The notes under the pieces are model-generated. The model was given only the letters and a program-made list of their open reading frames with translations. It was not told the origin of the DNA and did not search any database. This document shows positions 34,037 to 43,429 of a stretch of DNA of 64,000 nucleotides, one piece after another; position 1 is the first letter of the stretch; each line of letters begins with the position of its first letter. Made by a program: the position numbers and the translations under genes. Origin of the DNA: Rhodospirillaceae bacterium UBA1479 (lineage in GTDB: Bacteria; Pseudomonadota; Alphaproteobacteria; Rhodospirillales; Casp-alpha2); contig DCRZ01000002.1 of assembly GCA_002325375.1 (NCBI GenBank), forward strand, positions 797,198-861,197, read 5' to 3'.

Positions 34037-34975
34037 CTACTCGGGCAGGGGAATGAACTCCGTCTCGCCGGGCACCTTCGCGAACCGGCCGTTCTTCCAA
34101 TCGTCCTTGGCCTGTTCGATGCGGTCCGACGAATGGGACACGAAATTCCAGAACATGAAACGGGGCTGATTCGGCCGCGCGCCGGGCACGGTGTCGAGCG
34201 GTGCGCCGCCCAGAACCATGACCTTGGCTGCCGTATGGCCGGTCATGACCACATCCGGGCCTTCGTGGAAGATCACGGTCTGTCCGGCCTGGAAGGTCTG
34301 GCCGTCGATCACCACTTGGCCCTCGGCGACGTGGGCCGCGCGCTCCGCATGGTCGGGCGGCAGGGTGAAGGTCGACCCGGCGGCAAGGCGCAGATCGGCG
34401 TAAAAAATGGGAGAGAAGAACTCCACCGGCGACGTTCGCCCGGCCATGGTGCCGGCGATCAGCGCGACCTCCGCGCCGTCGTCCTGCCAGCGGGGCAGGG
34501 CGTCCGCCGGATAATGGACGAAGGACGGGGCCGTTTCTTCATCCGCGATGGGCAGGGCCACCCAGGCTTGCAGGCCGAACAGCGGGCCGCCCGCCGCCCG
34601 CACGTCGCCCGGGGTGCGTTCTGAATGGACGATGCCGCGCCCAGCGGTCATCCAGTTGATCTCGCCGGGCCGGATGTCCTGATCGAACCCTAGGCTGTCC
34701 TTGTGCCCGATCACGCCGTCGTACAGATAGGTGATGGTGGCGAGCCCGATGTGCGGATGTGGGCGCACGTCGATGCCCTGTCCCGGCTTGAACACGGCCG
34801 GGCCCATCTGATCCAGGAATACGAAGGGACCGACGCTGCGCCGCTGGGACGACGGCAGCGACCGACGCACGATCAGCCCGCCGATGTCATGTTCCTTGGG
34901 CGTGACGACCAGGGCAATCACACCGTCGTCCGGCGCGTCCTTGCACTGCGGTTCGTCGGCGGGCTGCCAGCTCAT
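34037..34975 (-). CDS. Pirin-family protein
   Basis: A 312-residue double-cupin protein of the pirin family. The metal site is RPHPHIGLATITYL (two His), with the third His and the Glu in GRGIVHSE; the C-terminal cupin (FEG-like region to the end) is present. Bacterial pirins can act as quercetin dioxygenases or bind metabolic enzymes. ATG 34975 has AGGGG 7 bases upstream. It lies 16 bases behind the aldehyde oxidoreductase gene and is probably co-transcribed with it. Confidence 0.9.
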   Translation of the reverse strand: MSWQPADEPQCKDAPDDGVIALVVTPKEHDIGGLIVRRSLPSSQRRSVGPFVFLDQMGPAVFKPGQGIDVRPHPHIGLATITYLYDGVIGHKDSLGFDQDIRPGEINWMTAGRGIVHSERTPGDVRAAGGPLFGLQAWVALPIADEETAPSFVHYPADALPRWQDDGAEVALIAGTMAGRTSPVEFFSPIFYADLRLAAGSTFTLPPDHAERAAHVAEGQVVIDGQTFQAGQTVIFHEGPDVVMTGHTAAKVMVLGGAPLDTVPGARPNQPRFMFWNFVSHSSDRIEQAKDDWKNGRFAKVPGETEFIPLPE

Positions 34976-34991
34976 GTCCTGTCCCCTGTCC

Positions 34992-36704
34992 TTATTCGGC
35001 AAGCCAGCGGTCGCGGATGCGGTTCACTTCGTCGAAATGGTGGCGTGCCATCTTCATGGTCGGGGCCAGGGGCTCCTGATAGAAGAAGTCGGGCAGTTCG
35101 TCATCCTCGCTGGTAAATCCGGCGGCCTTGTTGAACTTTTCTTCAAGAACCAGGGTCTCCTTGCCCAGGCGGTCGAAGAATTCGGTCTCGAAGGTCGTGC
35201 CCACGGCGTCGTTGAGGGCGGTGACGATCAGGTCCGGATTGACGTTGGTCACGGACCGCCCGAACACACAGATCCCCAGGGAATCGACAGCGGCGCATTT
35301 GGCCTGGATCTTCAGGCTTTCCAGGGCCAGTTCCTCCGTCGACTTGCCGGCGCATTCGAAGGTCGGCAGGTTGCCGGTCGTGTGGTCGGCCCCCTGGGCC
35401 GTCAGCATCATGGAAATGCCCGTAACCTCGATCACCCGGGGGTCATAGGCGCTGAGGGCCTGCTTCTTGATCACCGGCAGGCGTTTGATGCCGTAATGTT
35501 CACCGACCCGGGCCGTTCCTTGTGCCAGGATCCGGCCCCGTTCGTTGCCTTCGCGGATGTCGGCCAGGGCTTCCAGCATGAAGTTTTCGTCGCCGTACTC
35601 GCCGTGCCCCGCGTCCATCAAGGCGCCCAGCAGGGCCCCCGTTTCGATGGTGTCGATGGCCAGATCGTTGGCGACCGCGTTGAGGCGGGCCACCTGGTCC
35701 GGATGGGTCAGCCCGCAGTTGGTGCCGAGCAGGCCGATGGTCTCGTACTCAAGTGGTGCCACCAATTCGTTGCCGTTTTCATCGGCGTAGACGTTGGAGC
35801 ACTTGATCATGCAGCCGGGCATGCAGGCATGGGTGGTTTCGCCGCCGCGTTCCAGGTTCTGTTCGCGGATGTAATCGCCGCCCATCTTCAGGCGTTCCTT
35901 GGCCGTGTCGACCAACTGCCCGGATGAGAAGTTACGCACCGGCAGGCCGCCCAGATGGTTGATCACGTCGGCGACCAGGGCCGTGCCGCGCGCACCCAGG
36001 TTCTGGGTCGCCGGGTCGTCCTTGATCATGCCACCGTAGGTTTTGATCGACTGCATCAGTTTCTTGCGCTCGTGGAAGTCGGGCATCTTGTGCTTGTCGC
36101 AGACGATGGCCTTTACCTTTTTCGAGCCCATCACCGCCCCCACGCCGCCGCGCGCGGAAATGCGCGTCGGGCGGCCTTCGGGGTCGGTGAACACGATGCC
36201 GGAAATCAGGCCGCCGTATTCGCCGACCGGGCTGCAGATGCCGAGGCTGACCTTGTCGCCGTATTTTTCGAACAGCATGTCGGCGGTTTCGAACACGCCC
36301 TTGCCCAGATAGGGGGTTGCGTCCTCGAACGTGATATCGCCTTCCAGGGGGATGCGAATGACGACCCAGTCGTCGGATTGGTTTTCCAGGGTGATCCCGG
36401 CGATGCCGATCTGGCCCATGGCGAAGGCCATGGTGCCGCCGCCGTTGGATTCCTTGACTCCGCCGGTCAGCGGGCTTTTGCAGCCGACGCTGATGCGGTT
36501 CGCGTTGGAAAAGTTGGTTCCTGCAAACGGGCCGGCAGAAAAGATCAGGGGGTTTTCAGGTCCCAGAGGGTCGATATTTGCCAGATCGCGGTCGACCAGG
36601 GTCTTGGCGATCAGATAACGTCCGGCGCGGGCCAGGGCTTCGCCGGAAAGCTCCTCGCTTTTGATGTCGCGGGTGGCAAGGTCGATGGTCAGGTACTTTC
36701 GCAT
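34992..36704 (-). CDS. Aldehyde ferredoxin oxidoreductase family protein (tungsto-pterin enzyme)
   Basis: A 570-residue protein of the AOR family, which oxidises aldehydes with a tungsten (or molybdenum) bis-pterin and one [4Fe-4S] cluster. Seen are N-terminal pterin-binding motifs (CKSPLTGGVKESNGGG, 75-90; ARGGVGAVMGSKKVKAI, 184-200) and the cluster cysteines C294, C298, C302 and C479. The spacing Cx3Cx3C differs from the Cx2Cx3C of archaeal AOR and marks a different clade. No ferredoxin-like or NADH-linked small subunit is adjacent. The start at 36704 has GGGGAT upstream. Unusual for an otherwise aerobic-looking gene set. Confidence 0.9.
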   Translation of the reverse strand: MRKYLTIDLATRDIKSEELSGEALARAGRYLIAKTLVDRDLANIDPLGPENPLIFSAGPFAGTNFSNANRISVGCKSPLTGGVKESNGGGTMAFAMGQIGIAGITLENQSDDWVVIRIPLEGDITFEDATPYLGKGVFETADMLFEKYGDKVSLGICSPVGEYGGLISGIVFTDPEGRPTRISARGGVGAVMGSKKVKAIVCDKHKMPDFHERKKLMQSIKTYGGMIKDDPATQNLGARGTALVADVINHLGGLPVRNFSSGQLVDTAKERLKMGGDYIREQNLERGGETTHACMPGCMIKCSNVYADENGNELVAPLEYETIGLLGTNCGLTHPDQVARLNAVANDLAIDTIETGALLGALMDAGHGEYGDENFMLEALADIREGNERGRILAQGTARVGEHYGIKRLPVIKKQALSAYDPRVIEVTGISMMLTAQGADHTTGNLPTFECAGKSTEELALESLKIQAKCAAVDSLGICVFGRSVTNVNPDLIVTALNDAVGTTFETEFFDRLGKETLVLEEKFNKAAGFTSEDDELPDFFYQEPLAPTMKMARHHFDEVNRIRDRWLAE

Positions 36705-36859
36705 TGTTCGTCTGATCCCCAAGTCATGGTTTGGTCGTCGGCTCACCATCCATCCGATACCGGCGCCGGTGCCGATGGGAAAGAGGACGATGAAGCGATG
36801 AACTTATCTTAAAATGGGGGAAGGCCCGGGAAAATACCAGGATTTCGCGGTCCTGCCGG

Positions 36860-38836
36860 TCAGGCCCCGCCATCGGCGTAGCCGAACCCCCTGATGAACG
36901 GCCGCAGGCGCGGCAGATAGGGCGCCATGTGAATTTCAAAAGTGCGCCAGCGGCCGGCAGGCATTGATTCCCCGCCTTCGGCGGCCAGCGGCGTCAAAAC
37001 CTCGTCGTGCCAGGAAACGCCCAGGAATTCCAAAAGCTTCCGGGCGGTCTCTTGTTGCCCGGAAATCAGGTCTTCATGACGGACTTCATGGACGTTCAGC
37101 GCCAGGGTTTCGCGCTGCGTTTGCCACAAGGCCATGACGTGTTCGTAGAAGCCGACGGCGTCGTCCAGGCGCGTAAAATGGACCGTGCCGTCGTTCATTG
37201 CAAAAGGATGCGTGAAGCAGTCCAGGCAGATGTCGCAGGGATGGCGTTGCGCCAGAATGAATTTGGCGTCCGGAAACAAGCGGTGGATCAGGCCCGCGTC
37301 CAGGATATTGAGCGGTAGCGTGTCGATCAGCAATGTATCCGGCGCGCGTGTAACGGTGCGGTCGACGGCTTGGAAATAAATTTCCCGCAATGCCGTAATA
37401 TCCGTGTCGGCAATGTCGAACAGGTTGGCTGGAAAATCATCTCCGCGCGCGAGAAGACGGTCGCGGACCACGGACATGGCGGCCTGTTCCTTCAGCACCT
37501 GAATTCCCGGATGGGCGTCCATCACCTGCTCCAGGAGGGCTTCTCCCGATCGGGGAAACCCGACCAGGAACACGGGCGTCCCATCGCCCCCCGGGACGAT
37601 GTTACCGGCAGGCTGGGCCGCCGGGCCATCATAGGCCCGCTTCAGGCGTTCCAGGTATTCTGCCGAGCGGGTGCGGAACATGGCCACGGCCTGCGCATCG
37701 CGGGCGAGAAAAGCGTTGCCCAATTCAAAATTCTCGACTGCGTCGCCGGGGCGGTTCAGGCGTTCATAAAGCATGCCCATTTCAAAGCGGATGTCTCCCA
37801 GGGCAGGAGACGCATCCCGCATCGCCGGATCAAGCCCGTTCAGGCGGGCCAGAGCCTTACCATGGTCACCCGCCCGCTGCTCCAGGCGCGCCGCGACAAG
37901 ATTGAGCGCCGGGTCGCCGGGATGTTGATCCAGCACCGGCGTGATTTCGGCCCAGGCATCGTCCGGCCGGTTCATCCGTTCCAGCAGGATGCCGAGGGCC
38001 ACGCGGTTTGCCGGGTCGCCGGGCGCGGCCTGGACCGCCTTGCGGAAATGGTCCAAGGCACCCTCGACATCCCCCATGGCCCGTAACGCCGCGGCCTTCG
38101 CACGCAGAACCACGGGATCTCCGGGCCGCTTCGTCAACAGTAGGTCGTAGTATTCAACCGCAGTCCGAAAATCGCCCATCATTGCCGTGACTTCGGCATA
38201 AAAGCCCAAAATCTCAGGATCGTCCTGTGACAGCGCCAACGCACCTTCGAGGGTCTTACGGGTCAGGGCGTGGCGTTTGCTCAGGTAATAGGCCCGGGCC
38301 AGCAGGACATAGGCCTCAAGGTCGTTTGGTGCGCGGTCGACCACACGTTGCAGGATCGCCGCCGCTTGATCGAAATTTTCCAGGTTGTAGTGGCACTGTC
38401 CCAGATTGAACAATGCGTTCAGATTGTCCGGTTCAAGGTCGACGGCCTGCTTGTAATGTTTCGCCGCGAGGGGAATTTGGCGGTCGTCGCGATAGGCATT
38501 TCCCAGGTTGTAATGGATGTTCGCGGCGTCCGGTGCGATGTCCAAGGCTTTGCGGAAGTGCCGGATCGCGGCATTGACCCGGCCCGACTGGCGCAGCGCG
38601 CAACCGAGCAGGTCATGCGCCTCGGCCGAGCCGGGGGCCAGGTCCGTCAATTTTTTCAGGTTGTCCGCCGCCGCATCCGCCTTGTCCTGCCGAAGCTGCG
38701 TCAGGGACAGGAGATGCAGGACATTGGGATTGTTCGGCAAAGCCAGCGCCAGCGCCGTCAGCCCCGCCTCGGCGCCAGGGAAATCACCCGATTGATACAT
38801 CTGGGCGGCGGCTTGGAATTGCTGTTCTGCGTCCAT
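36860..38836 (-). CDS. TPR-repeat sulfotransferase
   Basis: A 658-residue protein with about ten tetratricopeptide repeats (residues 1-400; for example NIHYNLGNAYRDDRQIPLAAKHY) followed by a sulfotransferase domain (about 418-658). The PAPS 5'-phosphosulfate loop is PVFLVGFPRSG (426-431 = GFPRSG), followed by EALLEQVMDAHPGI; the usual TT after the loop is EA here. The 3'-phosphate site is FILAQRHPCDICLDCF near 555. TPR-sulfotransferases act on protein or sugar targets, but none is known here. An exported TPR protein follows upstream in the same direction (35 bases), a possible partner. Confidence 0.85.
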   Translation of the reverse strand: MDAEQQFQAAAQMYQSGDFPGAEAGLTALALALPNNPNVLHLLSLTQLRQDKADAAADNLKKLTDLAPGSAEAHDLLGCALRQSGRVNAAIRHFRKALDIAPDAANIHYNLGNAYRDDRQIPLAAKHYKQAVDLEPDNLNALFNLGQCHYNLENFDQAAAILQRVVDRAPNDLEAYVLLARAYYLSKRHALTRKTLEGALALSQDDPEILGFYAEVTAMMGDFRTAVEYYDLLLTKRPGDPVVLRAKAAALRAMGDVEGALDHFRKAVQAAPGDPANRVALGILLERMNRPDDAWAEITPVLDQHPGDPALNLVAARLEQRAGDHGKALARLNGLDPAMRDASPALGDIRFEMGMLYERLNRPGDAVENFELGNAFLARDAQAVAMFRTRSAEYLERLKRAYDGPAAQPAGNIVPGGDGTPVFLVGFPRSGEALLEQVMDAHPGIQVLKEQAAMSVVRDRLLARGDDFPANLFDIADTDITALREIYFQAVDRTVTRAPDTLLIDTLPLNILDAGLIHRLFPDAKFILAQRHPCDICLDCFTHPFAMNDGTVHFTRLDDAVGFYEHVMALWQTQRETLALNVHEVRHEDLISGQQETARKLLEFLGVSWHDEVLTPLAAEGGESMPAGRWRTFEIHMAPYLPRLRPFIRGFGYADGGA

Positions 38837-38871
38837 GTTCCGGTCTGTAAACAGTGGGTCGGTCGAGGGGA

Positions 38872-41376
38872 TTACGACGAAAAGGGCAGGTCGGCCAGGG
38901 TCAATCGATTGTCCAGCCGCCAGCCACCGGGCTTGTCTACGTCCGGCGTAAGGTCCGGGTCAATGCGTAATGCCGCGGCACGGTCTTGCTCGGCGGCCCC
39001 GGTGTCGGTACGCGCCGCGTGCACATTGGCGCGGCCGAGATAAGCGCCCGCGAAGCTGCCGTCGATATCAAGGGCGCGGGTGAAGTGCTGCACCGCGTCG
39101 CCGTAACGGCGCAGGATTTTCTCCGCTTCGGCTTGGCCGGCCCAGGCCGCCGCGTCGCCCGGATTGACTTCGGTTGCCTTGGTGAAATCGGCAAGGGCGT
39201 CGTCGATAAGGTTCAGCGCCAAGCGGGAAAATCCGCGAATGCGCAGCAACAGGGATGTCGGTTTGCCCTCGGCGATCAGGGCGGAGGCGGCAATGGCCGC
39301 TTGTTCGGGCTTACCCTGGCGGCGTGTCAATTCCGCCTGCAGGGTGCGCAACCAGGGATCGCCCGGCGCCGCCGCCAGTCCGCGCGCGATATCCGCCCCG
39401 GCCCCCGCAAGGTCGTCCGTGCGCAGGCGCAGGAACGCCAGGACGCCGTGTGGTTCGGCCTCGCCGGGGCCCAGGGGAACCAGCCGCTCGTAGGCGGCTG
39501 AGGCCTCGCCCCAGCGCCCGCCGAACAGCAGCGCGCGGGCCTTTTCCCGCAGTGCCTGGGCTTGATAGGGCTGCATGCGCTGGGCCATGTCCAGGTCGGC
39601 GACGGCAGCCTCCGTCTGGTTGAGGCGCCGGTAGGCGCGGCCCCGCAGGATCAGGGCGGCGACATCCGTATTGCCGCCGCGCGTGCCTTCCGAGATGGCG
39701 GCCGTGGCATCGTCGACGGCGGCATCCGCGTGCCCGGCCGACAATTGCGCCTCGCCGCGCGCCAAGAGGGCTTCGGCATCATCGGGATGGGCAGCGAGAA
39801 CCTGGTTCAGATCGGCAATGGCGCCGGCGTAATCACCCATGGCCTGGGCGGCGGCGGCGCGCCGGCGGCGCAGCTCCAGGGCATCCGGGCGGGCTTCGAG
39901 GATGCGGGTCAGGTCGCGGTGGGCGCTGGCCGGTCGGGCGGCCGTGGCGTGCAGGGCGGCGCGCAGGTCGAGCGCCGCCAGATTGGCCGGGTCGCCCAGC
40001 AACAGATGGTCGAGGTCTGTGAGCGCGCGCGCCGTTTCCCCGATGTCGCGGTAGGCGCCCCCTCGGATCAGCCGCGCGACAGTGTTGTCCGGCGCCAGGG
40101 CCAGGGCGGCGGTCATCGACTGCACCGCATGTTGCGGATCGCCCCGCCTGTAATAGGCCTGGCCGCGCAGGACCAGGGCCGCCGTATGGGTCGGGTCCCG
40201 GCGCAGGACCGCGTTCATGTCGGCGATGACGCCGGCGAAAGTTTCAAGCTGGAACAACTGTTCCGCACGCATGAATCGGGCGGCCGTATTGTCAGGGGCG
40301 GCAGCGATGGCGGCATCCAGGTCTTCCAGGGCCAAGCCGGTTTCGTCCTGGCGCAGGTGGATGCGGGCGCGCAGCATGTGGTGGCGGCTGTCCTTCGGGG
40401 CGAGGGCAATCGCCTGATCGACGTCGTCGAGGGCCAGCTGCAACTGCTCCATCTTCAGGAAGGCCTCGGCGCGGGCGGTCCAAGTTTCCGGTGCCGTGGG
40501 GTCGGCTTCAAGCGAGGCTGAAAGATCGGCGCGGGCGGCCGCCAGGCTTCCGTTGGCGAGATGAGCTTGTCCGCGAAGTCGCAGGAGCGCCGCGTCCATG
40601 GGGGCCATGTCCAGGGCCTCGCCGAAGTCGGCGACGGCCAACTCAAATTCCTCGGTTGCCATGTGCACAAGGCCGCGCTCGCGGTAGCTTTCAAGGGGGC
40701 GGCGCAGCTGGCGGATCGACAGGTCCAGGTCGGCGATGGCCAGGCGGTGCAGGCCCATGCGGCGCAACAGGGCACCGCGCACTTGCAATGCCTCGCCGTT
40801 TTTCGGGGCCAGGGTGACGGCGGCGTTGAGATCGGCCCGCGCGAGCTGGTGGTGGCCCTGCGCCAGATGAGCAGCGCCCCGTTGGATCAAAGCGCCGACA
40901 TGATGAGGGGAAGCATCGAGTGCCCTGGCGGCGCTTTCAGCCGCGGCGCCATATCGACCGAGGGCGATCAGGATACGCGCGCGGAGCGCCAAAGCGTCGG
41001 CATTGCGGGGGTCGAGCGCCAAGCCCGCATCGGCATCGGCGAGCGCCACCATGTCGCGCCCGGCGGCATGATTGATGCGGGCGCGCAGGAAGTGCACGCG
41101 TTTGCGCCGGGGCGTCAGGCGCACGGCGCTGTTAAGATCGCTCAGCGCCTTGTCGGGAAAGCCTTCGTCGATCAGCGCGTCGGCCCGGTTGATGAACAGG
41201 TCGGCGAATTTCTCGGGATCGGTTTCGCCCTGGGTGATGGCCTGCGTGCAGGCGAACACACGCATGGCGGCAGGCAGGGCCACGTCCACGCAGTCAGGCG
41301 TTTGCGCGCGTGCGGGCTGGGCCGCCGTCGCCGCCCAGGCCATTACGAATAGGGATGCCCCCCGGATCAGCCGCAT
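38872..41376 (-). CDS. Large exported TPR-repeat protein
   Basis: An 834-residue protein with a Sec signal (hydrophobic 7-20, cut after ARA near 24) and then about 20 tetratricopeptide-like repeats to the C terminus. Many carry the pattern (A/R)xLxDLxxAxxLxPxxxxAxxLRG. It is probably a periplasmic scaffold. It ends 35 bases before the TPR-sulfotransferase gene and they likely form one operon. The ligand is unknown; repetitive units vary, so it is an old expansion and not a recent tandem duplication. Confidence 0.85.
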   Translation of the reverse strand: MRLIRGASLFVMAWAATAAQPARAQTPDCVDVALPAAMRVFACTQAITQGETDPEKFADLFINRADALIDEGFPDKALSDLNSAVRLTPRRKRVHFLRARINHAAGRDMVALADADAGLALDPRNADALALRARILIALGRYGAAAESAARALDASPHHVGALIQRGAAHLAQGHHQLARADLNAAVTLAPKNGEALQVRGALLRRMGLHRLAIADLDLSIRQLRRPLESYRERGLVHMATEEFELAVADFGEALDMAPMDAALLRLRGQAHLANGSLAAARADLSASLEADPTAPETWTARAEAFLKMEQLQLALDDVDQAIALAPKDSRHHMLRARIHLRQDETGLALEDLDAAIAAAPDNTAARFMRAEQLFQLETFAGVIADMNAVLRRDPTHTAALVLRGQAYYRRGDPQHAVQSMTAALALAPDNTVARLIRGGAYRDIGETARALTDLDHLLLGDPANLAALDLRAALHATAARPASAHRDLTRILEARPDALELRRRRAAAAQAMGDYAGAIADLNQVLAAHPDDAEALLARGEAQLSAGHADAAVDDATAAISEGTRGGNTDVAALILRGRAYRRLNQTEAAVADLDMAQRMQPYQAQALREKARALLFGGRWGEASAAYERLVPLGPGEAEPHGVLAFLRLRTDDLAGAGADIARGLAAAPGDPWLRTLQAELTRRQGKPEQAAIAASALIAEGKPTSLLLRIRGFSRLALNLIDDALADFTKATEVNPGDAAAWAGQAEAEKILRRYGDAVQHFTRALDIDGSFAGAYLGRANVHAARTDTGAAEQDRAAALRIDPDLTPDVDKPGGWRLDNRLTLADLPFSS

Positions 41377-41464
41377 CGCTGCCTCGTTTCCGCCAAGTAC
41401 CGAGAATACTTAGCAAAAAACCAGAGGAAACGCCATCCGGGCTGGTCCGGGGGCAACCGTTCGT

Positions 41465-42208
41465 TCAGGTTTCCGTGCCGCCGTTGATCTGGATCAGCTG
41501 GCCGTTCATGAATCCGCCCTGATCGGACACCAGATAGGCGATCATGCCGGCGATTTCCTCGGGCGTGCCCAGGCGGCCCACCGGCACCCGCGCCTTCATG
41601 GAGGCAATGTGCTCGGCCATGGCGGGGTCCGAATGATCGCCCGCGATGGGGCCGGACGAGATGATGTTGGTGGTGATACCCTTGGGCCCGAACTCCTTGC
41701 CCAGTGCCTTGGTCAACCCCCAGGAGCCGTGCTTGGATACGCTGACATGCGCCCGGCCGTTGTAGCCGTGGATGGCGTTCATGCCGGCGAAATTGACGAT
41801 GCGCCCCCAGCCCCGGTCGACCATGCCCGGCAGGCAGGCGCGGGCCAGCCGGAAGGCGGCGTTCATGTTGACGTCCAGCACCCGTTCCCAGGTCTCGTCG
41901 GTGATGTCGAGAAAGCTGTGGCTGGGGCGGATCGCGGCGTTGTTGATCAGCACGTCGATGCCGCCGAAATGGCCGATGGCCTCGGCCGCCATGGCGTCAC
42001 AGGCGGTCTTGTCGCCGACGTCGGCCATGATGACCAGGGCGTCCGCGCCCAAGGCCCGCGCGGCGTCCGCGGTGGCGTCGCAGGACGCCCGGTCGCTGGA
42101 GCCGTTGATGACGACATTGAAGCCGTCCTTTGCCAGGGCCAAGACACAGGCCCGGCCGATATTCTTCCCCGACCCTGTGACCAGGGCCGCGCGCTTTCGT
42201 TCAGTCAT
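41465..42208 (-). CDS. SDR-family protein lacking catalytic Ser and Tyr
   Basis: A 247-residue short-chain dehydrogenase fold. The cofactor site (TGSGKNIG at 11-18), NNAAI near 90 and the ISSGPI segment after the active site are intact. The catalytic tetrad is not: the YxxxK motif reads V-S-V-S-K, with Val in place of Tyr, and the Ser region reads NFAG with Gly in place of Ser. So it binds NAD(P) but may not reduce carbonyls by the normal mechanism. The start has GGGAGGAAC upstream. It could be a regulator, a subunit, or use another residue. Confidence 0.82.
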   Translation of the reverse strand: MTERKRAALVTGSGKNIGRACVLALAKDGFNVVINGSSDRASCDATADAARALGADALVIMADVGDKTACDAMAAEAIGHFGGIDVLINNAAIRPSHSFLDITDETWERVLDVNMNAAFRLARACLPGMVDRGWGRIVNFAGMNAIHGYNGRAHVSVSKHGSWGLTKALGKEFGPKGITTNIISSGPIAGDHSDPAMAEHIASMKARVPVGRLGTPEEIAGMIAYLVSDQGGFMNGQLIQINGGTET

Positions 42209-42304
42209 GAATGGTGTTCCTCCCGGATGTCGATGCCACGACCCTACGCAAGGCGGCGAAGGCTGGCAAGCGGCGGCGAGGGGAAGGCGGATAACACAGT
42301 GCGG

Positions 42305-42853
42305 TTAGCCGTTATAATCCGGCGATGGGGTGAACAGGTTTTTCAGAGTTTCTGTGACGCCTCGCCGGCCGACGAAGGCGAACATCTGGGTAATGGTGTG
42401 ACCGTCTTCGGACAGCGGCATGCGCAGCGACCGCAAGGGTTCTTCCACCCCTTCGTAGGTGTTGAGAAAGACCAGGGGGCGGCGGACCTCGAATACGGCC
42501 ATGTACTGCCGCGTCAGGAGGGTCGCGGACCAGGCGTCGGCCATGTCGGTCAATTTCTTCCCGGTGTAATCGCGCCGATGATAGTGGGTATGGCCGGATC
42601 CCCAGTAACGATAGGTGAATTCCGCCGGATCGCCCGTGACGTCGAGGACCAGCGCATAAGGCAAAACCCGCGCCGGCAGTTCATGCAGGTGGAAGTTCGC
42701 CCAACTGGGTGCGAAGGCATCGCCCTTCGCGTCGGTCCAGTACGCCATGCAGGCCTGGATGTGCGGATCGTCGACCGTTTCCGGTTCAATCGCAACCGCA
42801 CTTACGACAGGCCGCATCTGGCCGTCCAGCACGATGGGAGGCAGGATTTTCAT
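42305..42853 (-). CDS. PAS-domain protein (PAS_5 family)
   Basis: A 182-residue protein made of one PAS domain of the PAS_5 type (about residues 30-175; LPARVLPYALVLDV, RYWGSGHTHYHRRDYTGKKLTDM, LRSLRMPLSEDG). These single-domain proteins are common in Rhodospirillales, without an output domain. The ligand is unknown. It lies on the minus strand in its own unit, between the SDR and PilZ genes. Confidence 0.8.
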   Translation of the reverse strand: MKILPPIVLDGQMRPVVSAVAIEPETVDDPHIQACMAYWTDAKGDAFAPSWANFHLHELPARVLPYALVLDVTGDPAEFTYRYWGSGHTHYHRRDYTGKKLTDMADAWSATLLTRQYMAVFEVRRPLVFLNTYEGVEEPLRSLRMPLSEDGHTITQMFAFVGRRGVTETLKNLFTPSPDYNG

Positions 42854-43002
42854 ATCACCGTGGTCTCGATCTTCCGACGAATTGGGGAGAATGTCGGTTT
42901 ATTAGACAAGACTACAGCGGCCGAGCCTGCGGGGGTAACCCTGACTTTGGTCTATATTTTGGGGAGTTCTAATGTATGCGGCGCGCGGATGAAGCGGCGG
43001 AA

Positions 43003-43323
43003 TCAGGCATGGCGGTCGAGCCGGCCAATGGCCTCGGCGACGGCATCCAGGTCCGGGCCGTCGGCGTCGAACTGAACCGCGAAACCACCATCGTAGGTCC
43101 GCGCGACACGGCCGGAAAGATGTCCCAGTCCCTCGACATGCATGTCGACGAAGGTGCCGTTGTCGACCGTCACCCCGGCCTCGCCAAGGGCGATCGCAGC
43201 CCCCGTGGCGGAAACGTTTTCCACAGAGCCGTGGAAGGCACGGTTACCGTACCGGCCGTGGGCGGGCTGGTGATAGGGATGGCGGGTCGGGCGGGCGACG
43301 TGGTTGTTGGCCGCGACATGCAT
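43003..43323 (-). CDS. PilZ-domain protein
   Basis: A 106-residue protein that is a single PilZ domain. RPTRH near residue 11 resembles the RxxxR c-di-GMP arm, although the spacing is not classical, and NVSATGAAI near residue 37 matches the [D/N]xSxxG motif. The FVDMHVEGLGHLSGRVAR and GGFAVQFDA strands complete the barrel. It probably senses cyclic di-GMP. GGGGAAAA precedes the ATG. A stem (CCTGTCC/GGACAGG, 43358-43379) lies in its leader. Confidence 0.78.
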   Translation of the reverse strand: MHVAANNHVARPTRHPYHQPAHGRYGNRAFHGSVENVSATGAAIALGEAGVTVDNGTFVDMHVEGLGHLSGRVARTYDGGFAVQFDADGPDLDAVAEAIGRLDRHA

Positions 43324-43357
43324 GAAAATTTTCCCCGGCGGCGGCCCGAACGGCGGA

Positions 43358-43379
43358 CCTGTCCAATACGGCGGACAGG
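43358..43379. terminator. 7-bp hairpin between tauD-like and pilZ genes
   Basis: CCTGTCC and GGACAGG are separated by 8 bases and lie between the TfdA-like gene stop (43430) and the PilZ start (43323), both on the minus strand. It may end the upstream transcript. There is no T-run, so this is only a candidate. Confidence 0.3.
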
Positions 43380-43429
43380 ATCGCGCAGCTACATTAAGAA
43401 AGCGTAATTAATTGACGGGACGTGAGTTG

